Assembly (NCBI GenBank): GCA_905235955.1
Contig: CAJONN010000051.1
Location: 1-20,955, forward strand
DNA length: 20,955 bases
Origin: an uncultured Marinilabiliaceae bacterium
GTDB lineage: Bacteria; Bacteroidota; Bacteroidia; Bacteroidales; Marinilabiliaceae
Direction: 5' to 3'
Positions 1 through 9,281 of the stretch are shown piece after piece. A program made the position numbers and the translations under genes. The notes below the pieces were generated by a model. That model had not been told where the DNA came from, ran no database searches, and saw nothing but the letters and a program-made list of their open reading frames with translations. Within the stretch, counting starts at the first letter, position 1. Every line of letters starts with the position of its first letter.

Positions 1-141
1 AAAAAGTAAAAGACTAATGAGAAAGCCGTGTTTGTTGTTTGCAGTACATTTCTACTTGCGAAACTTAAGTTACTTAGCTCTACAAAAATTTTTCTTATAG
101 ATTTTAAGGTATTAATATAACATCTCTTAAAAATCTTTTTA

Positions 142-149
142 TATCTTTG
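142..149 (+). promoter_or_regulatory. Probable promoter -7 box for the polyprenyl synthase gene
   Basis: TATCTTTG matches the Bacteroidota -7 consensus TAnnTTTG exactly and lies 54 bases before the start codon. No TTG is visible 19-21 bases upstream, so only half of the consensus is met. The rest of 1-203 is AT-rich, and I see no other gene in it. Confidence 0.45.
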
Positions 150-167
150 GCATATTATTGACCTAAA

Positions 168-203
168 ACAAACACGCCAACACAAAACGACAAACACACC
201 AAC
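168..203 (+). repeat. Two 14-base near-identical direct repeats in the leader
   Basis: ACAAACACGCCAAC (168-181) and ACAAACACACCAAC (190-203) differ at one base and are 22 bases apart. The second ends directly against the ATG at 204. They occupy the place where a ribosome binding site would be expected, and no Shine-Dalgarno is present. An unstructured C/A-rich leader of this sort may help initiation in Bacteroidota; that is an inference. Confidence 0.5.
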
Positions 204-1184
204 ATGTTATCCTTAGAAATATTATTACAAGAAATAGAGCAAGAGATCAAAGCCTTCAGCTTCCCCGAAAAACCTCATGCACTCTACGAACCTATAGAAT
301 ATTCTATGTCGCTTGGAGGCAAGCGCATCAGACCCATAATGTGCTTAGCCGCATGCTCACTTTTTACTGACGACTACAAAAAAGCACTCCCCGCCGCATT
401 GGCAATAGAGATGTTTCACAACTTCACCCTCTTGCACGACGATGTGATGGACAACGCCAACCTACGCCGCAACCAACCCACCGTGCACGCCAAATATGGG
501 CAAAACACCGCCATCTTATCAGGCGACCAAATGCTTATAGAAGCATACAAACTACTTACACAAACCGACTCACCAATGTTCTCACTCGTAATGAACACCT
601 TCAACACCACAGCTACCGAAGTGTGTGAAGGGCAACAATACGACATGGACTTTGAGCAACGCACCGATGTAACCATCAACGAATACTTAGAGATGATACG
701 CCTCAAAACAGCCGTACTACTCGCCGGAGCTACAAAAATAGGCGCACTCATAGGTGGTGGTGGCAACAAAGAGGTGCAAGCCCTCTACGACTTCAGCATA
801 TACATAGGCTTAGCCTTTCAGCTACAAGACGACCTACTCGACACCTTTGGCGACGAAAAAACATTTGGCAAAGAAATAGGTGGCGACATAATGGAAAACA
901 AAAAAACATATCTACTCATCAGTGCACTACAAAACGCTGACAATGAGCAACGTGGCGAACTACTCAAATGGCTCAACAAAGACCGTAGCATGATAATACG
1001 AGAAGAAAAAGTAGCTGCAGTACGTGCCATATTCGAAGCAACAGGCGCACATCAAGCCACCGAAAGCAAAATAGAAGAGCTACACGCCAATGCCATATCC
1101 ACCCTCAGAGAAATGGACATATCAGCACAAGGCAAACGCTTCTTCCTCGACTTTGCCGACACATTACTTAAAAGAAAACGATAA
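204..1184 (+). CDS. Polyprenyl diphosphate synthase (trans-isoprenyl chain elongation)
   Basis: This cytoplasmic enzyme condenses isopentenyl diphosphate with an allylic diphosphate to build linear isoprenoids such as quinone side chains. The 326-residue protein has all class I trans-prenyltransferase landmarks: GGKRIRP at 38-44 (diphosphate binding), the first Asp-rich motif HDDVMD at 78-83, and the second, QDDLLD, at 208-213 after FQL. Length is normal for the family. Phe74, five residues before the first DDxxD, is the position that helps set product length, and an aromatic there favours a short to medium chain. I cannot decide between farnesyl, geranylgeranyl and longer products, so no symbol is given. 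The start at 204 follows a C/A-rich leader without Shine-Dalgarno. atpD follows on the same strand after 100 bases with no intrinsic terminator between, so read-through is possible. Confidence 0.9.
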   Translation: MLSLEILLQEIEQEIKAFSFPEKPHALYEPIEYSMSLGGKRIRPIMCLAACSLFTDDYKKALPAALAIEMFHNFTLLHDDVMDNANLRRNQPTVHAKYGQNTAILSGDQMLIEAYKLLTQTDSPMFSLVMNTFNTTATEVCEGQQYDMDFEQRTDVTINEYLEMIRLKTAVLLAGATKIGALIGGGGNKEVQALYDFSIYIGLAFQLQDDLLDTFGDEKTFGKEIGGDIMENKKTYLLISALQNADNEQRGELLKWLNKDRSMIIREEKVAAVRAIFEATGAHQATESKIEELHANAISTLREMDISAQGKRFFLDFADTLLKRKR

Positions 1185-1275
1185 AAAGCACCAAAATACA
1201 AACAAAGAGTGCGTGTTTGACGTAAATTTTCACGCACAAAAAAACAAGAATAAGGAAAAAATAATAAAAATATAG

Positions 1276-2796
<1,521 letters not shown>

Positions 2797-2845
2797 TGCA
2801 ACCTAACATTTGACAAACGAAGAGTTCAACATAATATAAAAAAGT

Positions 2846-3091
2846 ATGAACGAACTGCATTTGGAAATAATAACACCAGAAAAAACCTTGTTCAGAGGCA
2901 ACATAGAGTTGGTTGAAGTGCCGGGTAAGCGTGGACGATTTACCGTTATGCAAAACCATGCACCCATCATATCATCGCTCGACAAAGGCGGAATAAGGGT
3001 GAAAGATACCAACGGACAAGAGCTCAACTTCGATTGTCAGAATGGCTATTTGGAGTGCTCAGAAAATAAGGTGTCTATATTACTCAACTAA
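2846..3091 (+). CDS. atpC: F1Fo ATP synthase subunit epsilon, short form
   Basis: This is the epsilon subunit of the F1 central stalk, which links gamma to the c-ring. At 81 residues it holds only the N-terminal beta-sandwich domain: EIITPEKTLF near 8-17, then VEVPGKRGRFTVMQNHAPII near 29-48, the conserved epsilon core. The C-terminal two-helix domain of about 50 residues that inhibits ATP hydrolysis in E. coli and Bacillus is absent. The sequence ends at a true stop and runs straight into a terminator, so this is not a frameshift. Short epsilon subunits are known in Bacteroidota and Chlorobi. It lies 49 bases after atpD and is the last gene of the unit. The remaining ATP synthase genes (atpB, E, F, H, A, G) are not in this window. 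Confidence 0.95.
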   Translation: MNELHLEIITPEKTLFRGNIELVEVPGKRGRFTVMQNHAPIISSLDKGGIRVKDTNGQELNFDCQNGYLECSENKVSILLN

Positions 3092-3119
3092 ATTTCACGT
3101 TCTAAAAATAGGCTTTGGT

Positions 3120-3165
3120 AATGCCACTATTTTGTACTCTGGTATAAGATAGTGGCATTTTTATT
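3120..3165 (+). terminator. Intrinsic terminator of the atpDC unit
   Basis: An 11-base perfect stem (3120-3130 pairing with 3149-3159) closes an 18-base loop and runs into TTTATTATT. It starts 29 bases after the atpC stop. There is no T-run on the opposite strand, so it serves the plus-strand unit only. Confidence 0.85.
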
Positions 3166-3250
3166 ATTGCTATCTCAACACCCAAAATAGCAGAAAATCA
3201 GATAGTATAGCATTTACTATTTGTAGCAGCTTTATTTTGCTTCACTAACA

Positions 3251-4183
3251 CTATTCTCTAAAAATCTTGCTTAGCCAACTTACAGGCTTGAATGTTTGTG
3301 ACACTTGTTGCAAGTCTGTACGCATTTGGGCAGCCGACTGATAACGCATACTGATACCATCTTGCAAAATTTGCTCTACTACATCGGGTGCAAGTTGCCT
3401 TGGAGGCTTAGGGAATGAAGCTTTAGCAGCTGCCTTCGATAGCACGGCAAAGAGTTTGTCATCCATGCGAGCTGGCTGCTTCATCGGATAGGTAAGTTGC
3501 AGGTTTACAAGTATTTCAGGATTACAATCAGTATAAGGCGCCTTGCCCATAATGAGCTGAAATAGGCTTATGCTGAGTGCAAAAAGGTCTGATGCCGGAC
3601 AAACTAATTTGTTGCGTTTGAGTAGCATTTCAGGTGGCGAAAAGATGAGTGCAAACGACGAACGCACATCGCTATTGTTGGGATAGGCCGAACATTGTTC
3701 AAAATCGATAAGCACAGCTTTAGAGAAGTCTTGCAACGTTACATCAGCATTGTCGGCATGCGGAATGATGATGTTTGAAGGCTTTACGTCGCGATGAATG
3801 ATGCCAGCATTGTGCACAGCTTCTAAGGCATCGAGCACAGCCAAACCTGCTTCTACAAACTTCATTTCGTCTACTTTCCGATAGATAGCTTTGTTGGTAA
3901 AAACAGTTTTGAGATCGGTGCCAACTATATATTTGCGCACCACATAGAGGCAGCCATCGGTGCCAATCCATGTGTCGATAGTAGGAGCTACGTTGGGTTG
4001 CACTACACCTACAAGTTGCTGCATAAGCGTAGGTAGTGCGTCGCCATATTTTTCGATACGCTTGACCGATACGCGTTGTTCTCCGTCGGCTGTTGTACCT
4101 GTCCAGATGCCACCAAACTTGCCTTTTCCTCCTTGCTTGCCTGTGATTATGTATGTGCCACGAGTGCCAATGATTTGTTCCAT
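3251..4183 (-). CDS. Protein kinase-like Ser/Thr kinase with DFE in place of DFG
   Basis: This is a Hanks-type kinase domain, expected in the cytoplasm because no membrane segment or sensor domain is visible. In the 310-residue form starting MEQIIGTRG, a Gly-rich loop lies at about 15-25, the VAIK-type lysine in VSVK at 41, the catalytic loop HRDVKPSN at 130-137 (Asp132, Lys134, Asn137), the metal-binding motif as DFE at 160-162, PPE (APE equivalent) at 183-185 and the F-helix Asp199. Catalytic residues are therefore kept, but DFG glycine is replaced by Glu. After the domain come about 60 residues ending KIFRE. An upstream in-frame ATG at 4216 would add 11 residues (MLFEQIIFAFT); I prefer 4183 because the extension lacks kinase features. 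It follows an uncharacterised gene by 63 bases on the same strand. The substrate is unknown. Confidence 0.85.
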   Translation of the reverse strand: MEQIIGTRGTYIITGKQGGKGKFGGIWTGTTADGEQRVSVKRIEKYGDALPTLMQQLVGVVQPNVAPTIDTWIGTDGCLYVVRKYIVGTDLKTVFTNKAIYRKVDEMKFVEAGLAVLDALEAVHNAGIIHRDVKPSNIIIPHADNADVTLQDFSKAVLIDFEQCSAYPNNSDVRSSFALIFSPPEMLLKRNKLVCPASDLFALSISLFQLIMGKAPYTDCNPEILVNLQLTYPMKQPARMDDKLFAVLSKAAAKASFPKPPRQLAPDVVEQILQDGISMRYQSAAQMRTDLQQVSQTFKPVSWLSKIFRE

Positions 4184-4246
4184 AGTAAATGCAAAAATTA
4201 TTTGCTCAAAAAGCATTTTTCCCCCGAACAGAGAGTTGTGCTTTTT

Positions 4247-4798
4247 CTATAGCAAAAGCAATTTTATCTCATCAGCAAGTATATTTTTGCCAGCATTGGT
4301 GTTGTTTTTCCACAAGCCGTTGTCGATGAGTGTTTTTTTTAGAAAGAGGAATGGAGTTACGGGGAAGTCGTCTTTTTGCCATTGTTGCGAATAGTTGAGC
4401 AACCCGCTTTTTTTCATAAAATGGTCGAGTTCGCTAACGAAGCAATGTATTAGTTGCAAAAACGGGCAGCTAAACAATAGTTGTTCGGTTTCGGTATCAT
4501 CGCCAAAGAAGTCGACCGATTCGGTTATTTGCACTTCGCACATTTTGTCGTCAATGCGACGTATGTGCCAATTGTACGATGATGATTCGCTATACCAAAT
4601 AACATGACAAACGTTGTCTTCGCTCCAAATGTGCGATGGCGTAATTATCATACCAACTAATCCTTCAAGCATGTCGCCCAAAGGGTTGCTGATGTTGGTA
4701 AGGTCAAATTCAACCTTGTTGCCATTCATTGAAAGTGTAGCGTAAGCAACACCCGGCTGTTTTAAGGTATATGTAAATTTTGGAAATTCGGTTTGCAT
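4247..4798 (-). CDS. Uncharacterised 183-residue protein upstream of the kinase
   Basis: I do not recognise this protein. It has no signal peptide, lipobox or membrane segment, so it is probably cytoplasmic. The N-terminal third (MQTEFPKFTYTLKQPGVAYA) looks beta-rich, the middle has several aromatics (HIWSE, VIWYSESSSYNWHIRR), there is an acidic stretch around FFGDDTETEQ, and the C-terminal part looks helical. Coding is supported by an exact TAACTTTG promoter box about 30 bases before the ATG and by the same-strand kinase 63 bases downstream, which suggests the two are co-transcribed. It could be a kinase substrate or regulator; nothing in the sequence proves this. Confidence 0.75.
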   Translation of the reverse strand: MQTEFPKFTYTLKQPGVAYATLSMNGNKVEFDLTNISNPLGDMLEGLVGMIITPSHIWSEDNVCHVIWYSESSSYNWHIRRIDDKMCEVQITESVDFFGDDTETEQLLFSCPFLQLIHCFVSELDHFMKKSGLLNYSQQWQKDDFPVTPFLFLKKTLIDNGLWKNNTNAGKNILADEIKLLLL

Positions 4799-4827
4799 CT
4801 ATTTCGATATGGCAAATTTACACGTGC

Positions 4828-4835
4828 CAAAGTTA
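4828..4835 (-). promoter_or_regulatory. Probable promoter -7 box for the unknown protein-kinase pair
   Basis: On the minus strand this reads TAACTTTG, an exact TAnnTTTG match ending 29 bases before the start codon at 4798. No TTG is visible at the usual distance upstream. Confidence 0.55.
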
Positions 4836-4937
4836 TTAATTTAGAAAATAAAATATAAATAATTATGGTAAAAAATCATATCATTACTTATAATTTTGAC
4901 TAAATACTGTTTTTTTATGGAGCAAAAAATATTCAAA

Positions 4938-4975
4938 AAAGGCTCATCATCGTAGCAAACTGATGATGAGCCTTT
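4938..4975 (-). terminator. Intrinsic terminator of the lysS-gpsA-pgi unit
   Basis: A 13-base perfect stem (4938-4950 with 4963-4975) closes a 12-base loop. On the minus strand it is followed by TTTTTTGAATATTTTTT. It begins 28 bases after the pgi stop codon. Confidence 0.9.
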
Positions 4976-5003
4976 GTTATGAGAAAAAGAATCTGATCAG
5001 ATT

Positions 5004-6347
5004 TTACAATCTGGCTTTGATGGCTTTAGTTGCCTCTTCGTAGCCCGGTTTTTCGAGCAAGGCAAACATATTTTTCTTGTATGCCTCAACACCCGGTTGG
5101 TTGAATGGGTTTACGCCCAATACGTAGCCACTTATGCCGCATGCCTTCTCAAAGAAGTAGATGAGCTGACCCAGATAATACTCGTTGAGTTCTGGTATTT
5201 CAACTCTTACATTGGGCACGCCGCCATCAGTGTGAGCTATGAGTGTGCCAAGTTCTGCCATTTTGTTTACCTCGTCAACGCGCTTGCCAGCAAGGAAGTT
5301 GAGTGAGTCGAGGTTGGCTTCGTCGCTTGGGATAACTACTTTGCGGTTAGGTGTTTTTACTGAAACAACTGTTTCAAATATGTTGCGCACACCCTCTTGT
5401 ATCCATTGTCCCATTGAGTGAAGGTCGGTAGTGAAGTCGACACCAGCAGGGAAGATGCCTTTGCCTTCTTTGCCTTCGCTCTCGCCAAAGAGTTGCTTCC
5501 ACCACTCGGTGAAGTAGTGCAATTTGGGCTGATAGTTGACGAGTATTTCAATCTCTTTGCCTTTGCGGTTGAGTATGTTGCGAGTAGCTGCATAGATGGC
5601 TGATGGGTTCTGCTCAAATGGCACATTTTCAGCTGTTGCTACTTCCATATCTTTTGCTCCAGCTACGAGTTTGCGAATGTCAAAGCCTGCGATGGCTATA
5701 GGTACCAAACCAACTGGTGTGAGCACTGAGAAACGACCGCCTACATTGTCAGGAATAACAAATGTTTTGTAGCCCTCTTGTGTAGCAAGTGTGCGAAGTG
5801 CGCCTTTAGCTTTGTCAGTTACTGCTATTATTTTTTTCTGTGCTGCTGCTTTACCGTCTTTCTTTTCAATAAGTTCTTTGAGGAGGCGGAAGGCGATTGC
5901 TGGTTCAGTTGTTGTGCCTGATTTTGAGATAACTACAACGCCAAACGACTTGTCGCTCAAAAATTCGAGCAAGTCAGCAGTGTAGTCTTCGCCTATATTT
6001 TGTCCGGCAAAAATCATAACCGGATTTTTACGATTGCGAACGAGATAGTCGAAGCTGTTCGACAAGCCATCGATAACGGCACGAGCACCAAGGTAGCTAC
6101 CACCTATACCAACAACAACAACGTAGTCAGCATTTTCGCGCAATTGTTTTGCAGCGGCTTCAATGTCAGCAAATTCAGCTTCAGTAATAGAGCTTGGGAG
6201 GTTGAGCCAACCGAGGAAGTCGTTGCCCAAACCATTGCCTGCGTGCAATGTTTTGATGCCAGCTTCTACTTCGGCCTTGATATTCTGCAACTCAGCATCT
6301 GAGGCAAATGCTTTGACGCGAGCTGTATCGAGTTTCAAAGTTTCCAT
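5004..6347 (-). CDS. pgi: Glucose-6-phosphate isomerase
   Basis: This enzyme interconverts glucose 6-phosphate and fructose 6-phosphate in the cytoplasm, for glycolysis and gluconeogenesis. The 447-residue protein carries phosphate-binding SKSGTTTE at 141-148, family signature one [14 protein letters not shown] at 200-213, the catalytic Glu region [11 protein letters not shown] at 287-297 with Glu289, His310 in DLHSMGQ, and signature two ending [11 protein letters not shown] at 415-425 with catalytic Lys424. About 450 residues is the short bacterial form, compared with about 550 in E. coli and eukaryotes. It lies 48 bases after gpsA with no promoter or terminator visible in the gap, and a strong terminator follows it, so it is the last gene of the lysS-gpsA-pgi unit. 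Confidence 0.97.
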   Translation of the reverse strand: METLKLDTARVKAFASDAELQNIKAEVEAGIKTLHAGNGLGNDFLGWLNLPSSITEAEFADIEAAAKQLRENADYVVVVGIGGSYLGARAVIDGLSNSFDYLVRNRKNPVMIFAGQNIGEDYTADLLEFLSDKSFGVVVISKSGTTTEPAIAFRLLKELIEKKDGKAAAQKKIIAVTDKAKGALRTLATQEGYKTFVIPDNVGGRFSVLTPVGLVPIAIAGFDIRKLVAGAKDMEVATAENVPFEQNPSAIYAATRNILNRKGKEIEILVNYQPKLHYFTEWWKQLFGESEGKEGKGIFPAGVDFTTDLHSMGQWIQEGVRNIFETVVSVKTPNRKVVIPSDEANLDSLNFLAGKRVDEVNKMAELGTLIAHTDGGVPNVRVEIPELNEYYLGQLIYFFEKACGISGYVLGVNPFNQPGVEAYKKNMFALLEKPGYEEATKAIKARL

Positions 6348-6395
6348 TGTTAATGTTTTTATTTTTAAGGTTATATTTTTATTCTCACAAAAAAA

Positions 6396-7415
6396 TTAGC
6401 GCAATTGGTCGGTCAGGAGCATACACTCTATTATGGGCGATACTTTGCCGTAGATTATGTTGTAAACACAATCTGTAATGGGCATGCTAACTTCGTATTT
6501 TTGGTTTATCTCGTGTATCGATTTTACGGCATAATAACCTTCGGCCACCATTAGCATCTCCATTTGCGCTGCTTTCACTGAGTAGCCTTTGCCCAACATA
6601 GCTCCGAAGGTGCGGTTGCGGCTAAACTGCGAGTAGCACGTTACAAGCAAGTCGCCCAAATAAGCTGAACTCTTAATGTCGCGACTGATGGGGTGCACGG
6701 TATCAACAAAGCGCTTCATCTCTTGTATGGCGTTGGATATAAGCACTGCTTGAAAGTTGTCGCCATAGCCCAAACCATGGAATATGCCTGAGGCTATTGC
6801 CATGATATTTTTGAGCACGGCTGCGAATTCGGTGCCATATATGTCGTCAGAGATGGTGGTTTTGATAAACGAGCAATTTATGATTTGAGCATATTCACGT
6901 GCCAATTGTAAGTTTTGGCAAGCGATAGTCAGATACGATAGTCTTTCGAGCGAAACCTCTTCAGCATGGCACGGACCGCTAATAACGCCTATGTGCTCTA
7001 TGGGCACTTTGAGTGTTTTGTTTATCCAACTGCCAACAATCATATTCTCGTCAGGAATAAGTCCCTTGATAGCCGAAATTACGTATTTGCCACTCATATC
7101 CTCAGTGAGTGCTTGCATAGCCGACTTGAGGAATGCCGACGGTATGGCAAATATGAGCACGTCTGACTGTCTTACGATTTCGTTTATATCGTTGGAAAAG
7201 AATATCTTAGACGAGTCGAACTTGACAGATGTAAGATACTTTGGGTTACTGCCAGTCAGACTAAACAGGTCGATATCTTTTTGGTTGCGCACATACCAGT
7301 TGAGCCTTGTTTTGTTGCACATTACCATTTTGGCAATGGCTGTAGCCCAGCTGCCGCTTCCAATGATGCCGACTTTGAAGTCGTTGGGTAGTATGTTGGT
7401 AGTCTCTTGTTGCAT
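6396..7415 (-). CDS. gpsA: Glycerol-3-phosphate dehydrogenase [NAD(P)+]
   Basis: This enzyme reduces dihydroxyacetone phosphate to sn-glycerol 3-phosphate for phospholipid synthesis. In the 339-residue form starting MQQETTNILP, the nucleotide-binding GSGSWATAIA is at 19-28, IKG at 116-118, GPCHAEE at 147-153, the active-site lysine in AAVLKNIMAIASG at Lys202, GDLLVTC at 254-260 and SRNRTFG at 265-271; all are family landmarks. The start at 7415 is chosen because the lysS stop and this ATG share a base (TAATG), a classic coupling arrangement. An ATG at 7427 would add only MDRI and overlap lysS by 13 bases. It lies between lysS and pgi. I recall the same order from Bacteroides genomes. Confidence 0.95.
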   Translation of the reverse strand: MQQETTNILPNDFKVGIIGSGSWATAIAKMVMCNKTRLNWYVRNQKDIDLFSLTGSNPKYLTSVKFDSSKIFFSNDINEIVRQSDVLIFAIPSAFLKSAMQALTEDMSGKYVISAIKGLIPDENMIVGSWINKTLKVPIEHIGVISGPCHAEEVSLERLSYLTIACQNLQLAREYAQIINCSFIKTTISDDIYGTEFAAVLKNIMAIASGIFHGLGYGDNFQAVLISNAIQEMKRFVDTVHPISRDIKSSAYLGDLLVTCYSQFSRNRTFGAMLGKGYSVKAAQMEMLMVAEGYYAVKSIHEINQKYEVSMPITDCVYNIIYGKVSPIIECMLLTDQLR

Positions 7416-9136
7416 TATTCTGTCCACTGTTTGACTAAATCTTGTGCCGGATTAGTCAGACCTAATTTGAGTTTCTTGTTTTGTCCGCAAAGATCTTGGA
7501 AGAGCTTATTTGGATTAAGTCCCTTAAGATCAGCCACTTTATTGATACCCATTTTATAGAGCACGCCAATCCATTCGGTAGGCACGCCAATTGCGTTGAA
7601 TGCTTGCTCACCATCGCGTTCTTTCTTCTTTTCGGGTTTCATTTGTGGGAAGAGGAGTACTTCTTGTATGGTTGTCTGACCTGTCATGAGCATGCAAAGT
7701 CGGTCGATGCCGATACCAATGCCCGATGTGGGGGGCATACCATATTGCAGTGCACGGAGGAAGTCTTGGTCGATAATCATAGCCTCATCGTCGCCCTTTT
7801 CTGAGAGACGCATCTGTTCTTTGAAGCGTTCTTCTTGGTCGATAGGGTCGTTGAGCTCGCTATATGCGTTGGCAAGTTCTTTACCATTTACCATTAGCTC
7901 AAAACGCTCTGTAAGACCGGGTTTGCTGCGGTGCATTTTGGTTAGTGGCGACATCTCTACGGGATAGTCAGTAATGAAGGTTGGCTGTATGAATGTGCCT
8001 TCGCAAGTTTCACCAAATATTTCGTCGATGAGTTTGCCTTTGCCCATTGTTTCGTCAACCTCAACGCCTACTTTTTTAGCCACTTCGCGTATTTCGTCTT
8101 CGCTCATACCGTTGAGGTCGAAGCCTGTTTTTTCTTTTATTGCATCGAGAATAGGCAAGCGGCGATATGGAGCTTTGAACGATATTATATTGTCGCCCAC
8201 TTTGGCTTCTGCCGAACCATTTACAGCTATGCAAATAGTTTCGAGCAGTTTTTCTGTAAACGACATCATCCAGTTGTAGTCTTTGTACTGGACGTAGAGC
8301 TCCATACAAGTAAATTCGGGGTTATGGTTGCGGTCCATTCCTTCGTTGCGGAAGTTCTTGCCTATTTCATATACGCCTTCGAAGCCACCAACGATGAGTC
8401 GTTTGAGATAGAGCTCGGTGGCAATGCGCATATACATGTCGATGTCGAGAGCGTTGAAATGTGTGATGAATGGGCGAGCCGAAGCGCCACCCGCAATAGC
8501 CTGAAGTGTAGGTGTTTCAACCTCAGTGTAGCCAGCTCCATCGAGCACGCTACGCAATGTTTTGATTACTGTAGCACGTTTCAGGAAGGTATCTTTCACA
8601 CCATCGTTTACCACAAGGTCTACATAGCGTTGGCGGAAACGAAGTTCGGGGTCGTCAAACTTGTCGTATGCCACGCCATCTTTGTATTTTACTACGGGCA
8701 GTGGCTTTATCGACTTAGCGAGCACTGTAAGTTCTTTGGCATGTATGCTCACTTCGCCTGTTTGGGTGCGGAATACGAAACCTTTGATGCCGATAAAGTC
8801 ACCAAGGTCGAGCAATTTTTTGAATACTGTGTTGTAAAGTTCCTTGTCGTCGGTCGGACAGAGGTCGTCGCGTGAGATGTAGACTTGTATGCGTCCCTTA
8901 GAGTCTTGCACCTCAACAAACGACGCTTTACCCATTACGCGCCGACTCATCATACGTCCGGCGATGCAAACGTCTTGTTGCTGAGCATCGTCAGAAAATG
9001 AGGCAATTATATCAGTTGAAAAAGCGTTGGTTGGATATTCGGCGGCTGGATAGGGGTCGATGCCCATATCGCGAAGCGCCTGCAAGTTGTTGCGACGGTT
9101 GATCTCCTGTTCGCTCAAGTCTTCTATTAAACTCAT
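7415..9136 (-). CDS. lysS: Lysyl-tRNA synthetase, class II, with C-terminal extension
   Basis: This enzyme charges tRNA-Lys with lysine using ATP. The 573 residues contain an N-terminal OB-fold anticodon-binding domain (about 57-150, including GRMMSRRVMGKASF at 60-73), motif 1 around VETPTLQ at 206-212, motif 2 FRNEGMDRNHNPEFTCME at 262-279, and motif 3 GIGIGIDRL at 472-480. Bacterial LysRS normally ends soon after motif 3 at about 500 residues. Here a lysine-rich linker (PEKKKERDG, 501-509) leads to about 65 extra residues with a helix-hairpin-helix look (GINKVADLKGLNPNKLFQDL, 530-549). I believe this tail is common in Bacteroidales LysS, but its function is not known to me. It is the first gene of a unit with gpsA and pgi and has a consensus promoter carrying a palindrome. 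Confidence 0.97.
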   Translation of the reverse strand: MSLIEDLSEQEINRRNNLQALRDMGIDPYPAAEYPTNAFSTDIIASFSDDAQQQDVCIAGRMMSRRVMGKASFVEVQDSKGRIQVYISRDDLCPTDDKELYNTVFKKLLDLGDFIGIKGFVFRTQTGEVSIHAKELTVLAKSIKPLPVVKYKDGVAYDKFDDPELRFRQRYVDLVVNDGVKDTFLKRATVIKTLRSVLDGAGYTEVETPTLQAIAGGASARPFITHFNALDIDMYMRIATELYLKRLIVGGFEGVYEIGKNFRNEGMDRNHNPEFTCMELYVQYKDYNWMMSFTEKLLETICIAVNGSAEAKVGDNIISFKAPYRRLPILDAIKEKTGFDLNGMSEDEIREVAKKVGVEVDETMGKGKLIDEIFGETCEGTFIQPTFITDYPVEMSPLTKMHRSKPGLTERFELMVNGKELANAYSELNDPIDQEERFKEQMRLSEKGDDEAMIIDQDFLRALQYGMPPTSGIGIGIDRLCMLMTGQTTIQEVLLFPQMKPEKKKERDGEQAFNAIGVPTEWIGVLYKMGINKVADLKGLNPNKLFQDLCGQNKKLKLGLTNPAQDLVKQWTE

Positions 9137-9173
9137 TTTGATATAGGTTCTTTTTTCTGAAAAAAAATCGTGG

Positions 9174-9204
9174 CAAAGATAAGAATTTATTGTGAATTGT
9201 CAAT
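9174..9204 (-). promoter_or_regulatory. Bacteroidota-type promoter for lysS-gpsA-pgi
   Basis: On the minus strand, ATTG (9204-9201) is followed by exactly 19 bases and then TATCTTTG (9181-9174). This matches both halves of the Bacteroidota consensus at ideal spacing, 37 bases before the lysS ATG. Confidence 0.75.
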
Positions 9205-9208
9205 TCAC
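9192..9208. promoter_or_regulatory. Perfect palindrome in the lysS promoter, possible operator
   Basis: GTGAATTGTCAATTCAC is a perfect 8+1+8 palindrome. It covers the -33 element of the lysS promoter and part of the spacer, so a protein bound here would block or alter RNA polymerase binding. No specific regulator can be named. Similar AATTGTCAATT-rich strings occur by chance or as low-complexity sequence in AT-rich Bacteroidota spacers, so this is a candidate only. Confidence 0.35.
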
Positions 9209-9226
9209 GGTTCTTGCATTTAAAAA

Positions 9227-9238
9227 GTGTTTGGACAC
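9227..9238 (-). terminator. Weak possible terminator after the ProX-like gene
   Basis: On the minus strand GTGT-CCAA-ACAC is followed directly by TTTTT. The stem has only four pairs. A second small hairpin, CATACAA/TTGTATG at 9260-9277, lies between it and the stop codon. Together they could end transcription of the upstream gene before the lysS promoter, but both are weak. Confidence 0.3.
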
Positions 9239-9281
9239 GGTAAAAATTGTGGCTCGTGCCATACAAAAAATTGTATGCGAC

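Noticed and set aside
1209..1237. Seven-base perfect inverted repeat GTGCGTG/CACGCAC between the polyprenyl synthase gene and atpD
   Set aside because: Considered as a terminator, but the 15-base loop is long and the stem is followed by A residues, not T, on the plus strand. It may be a leader structure but nothing more can be said.
3202..3220. Small inverted repeat ATAGTA/TACTAT after the kinase gene
   Set aside because: A six-base AT-only stem with no T-run is expected by chance in this composition, so it was not called a terminator.
8324..8875. 183-codon plus-strand open frame antisense to lysS
   Set aside because: It mirrors conserved lysS motif 2 and the OB-fold region and has no promoter or family resemblance.
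9191..9208. E. coli-type CRP site in the lysS promoter
   Set aside because: TGTGA and TCAC are present but separated by nine bases, not six, so it does not fit the CRP consensus.
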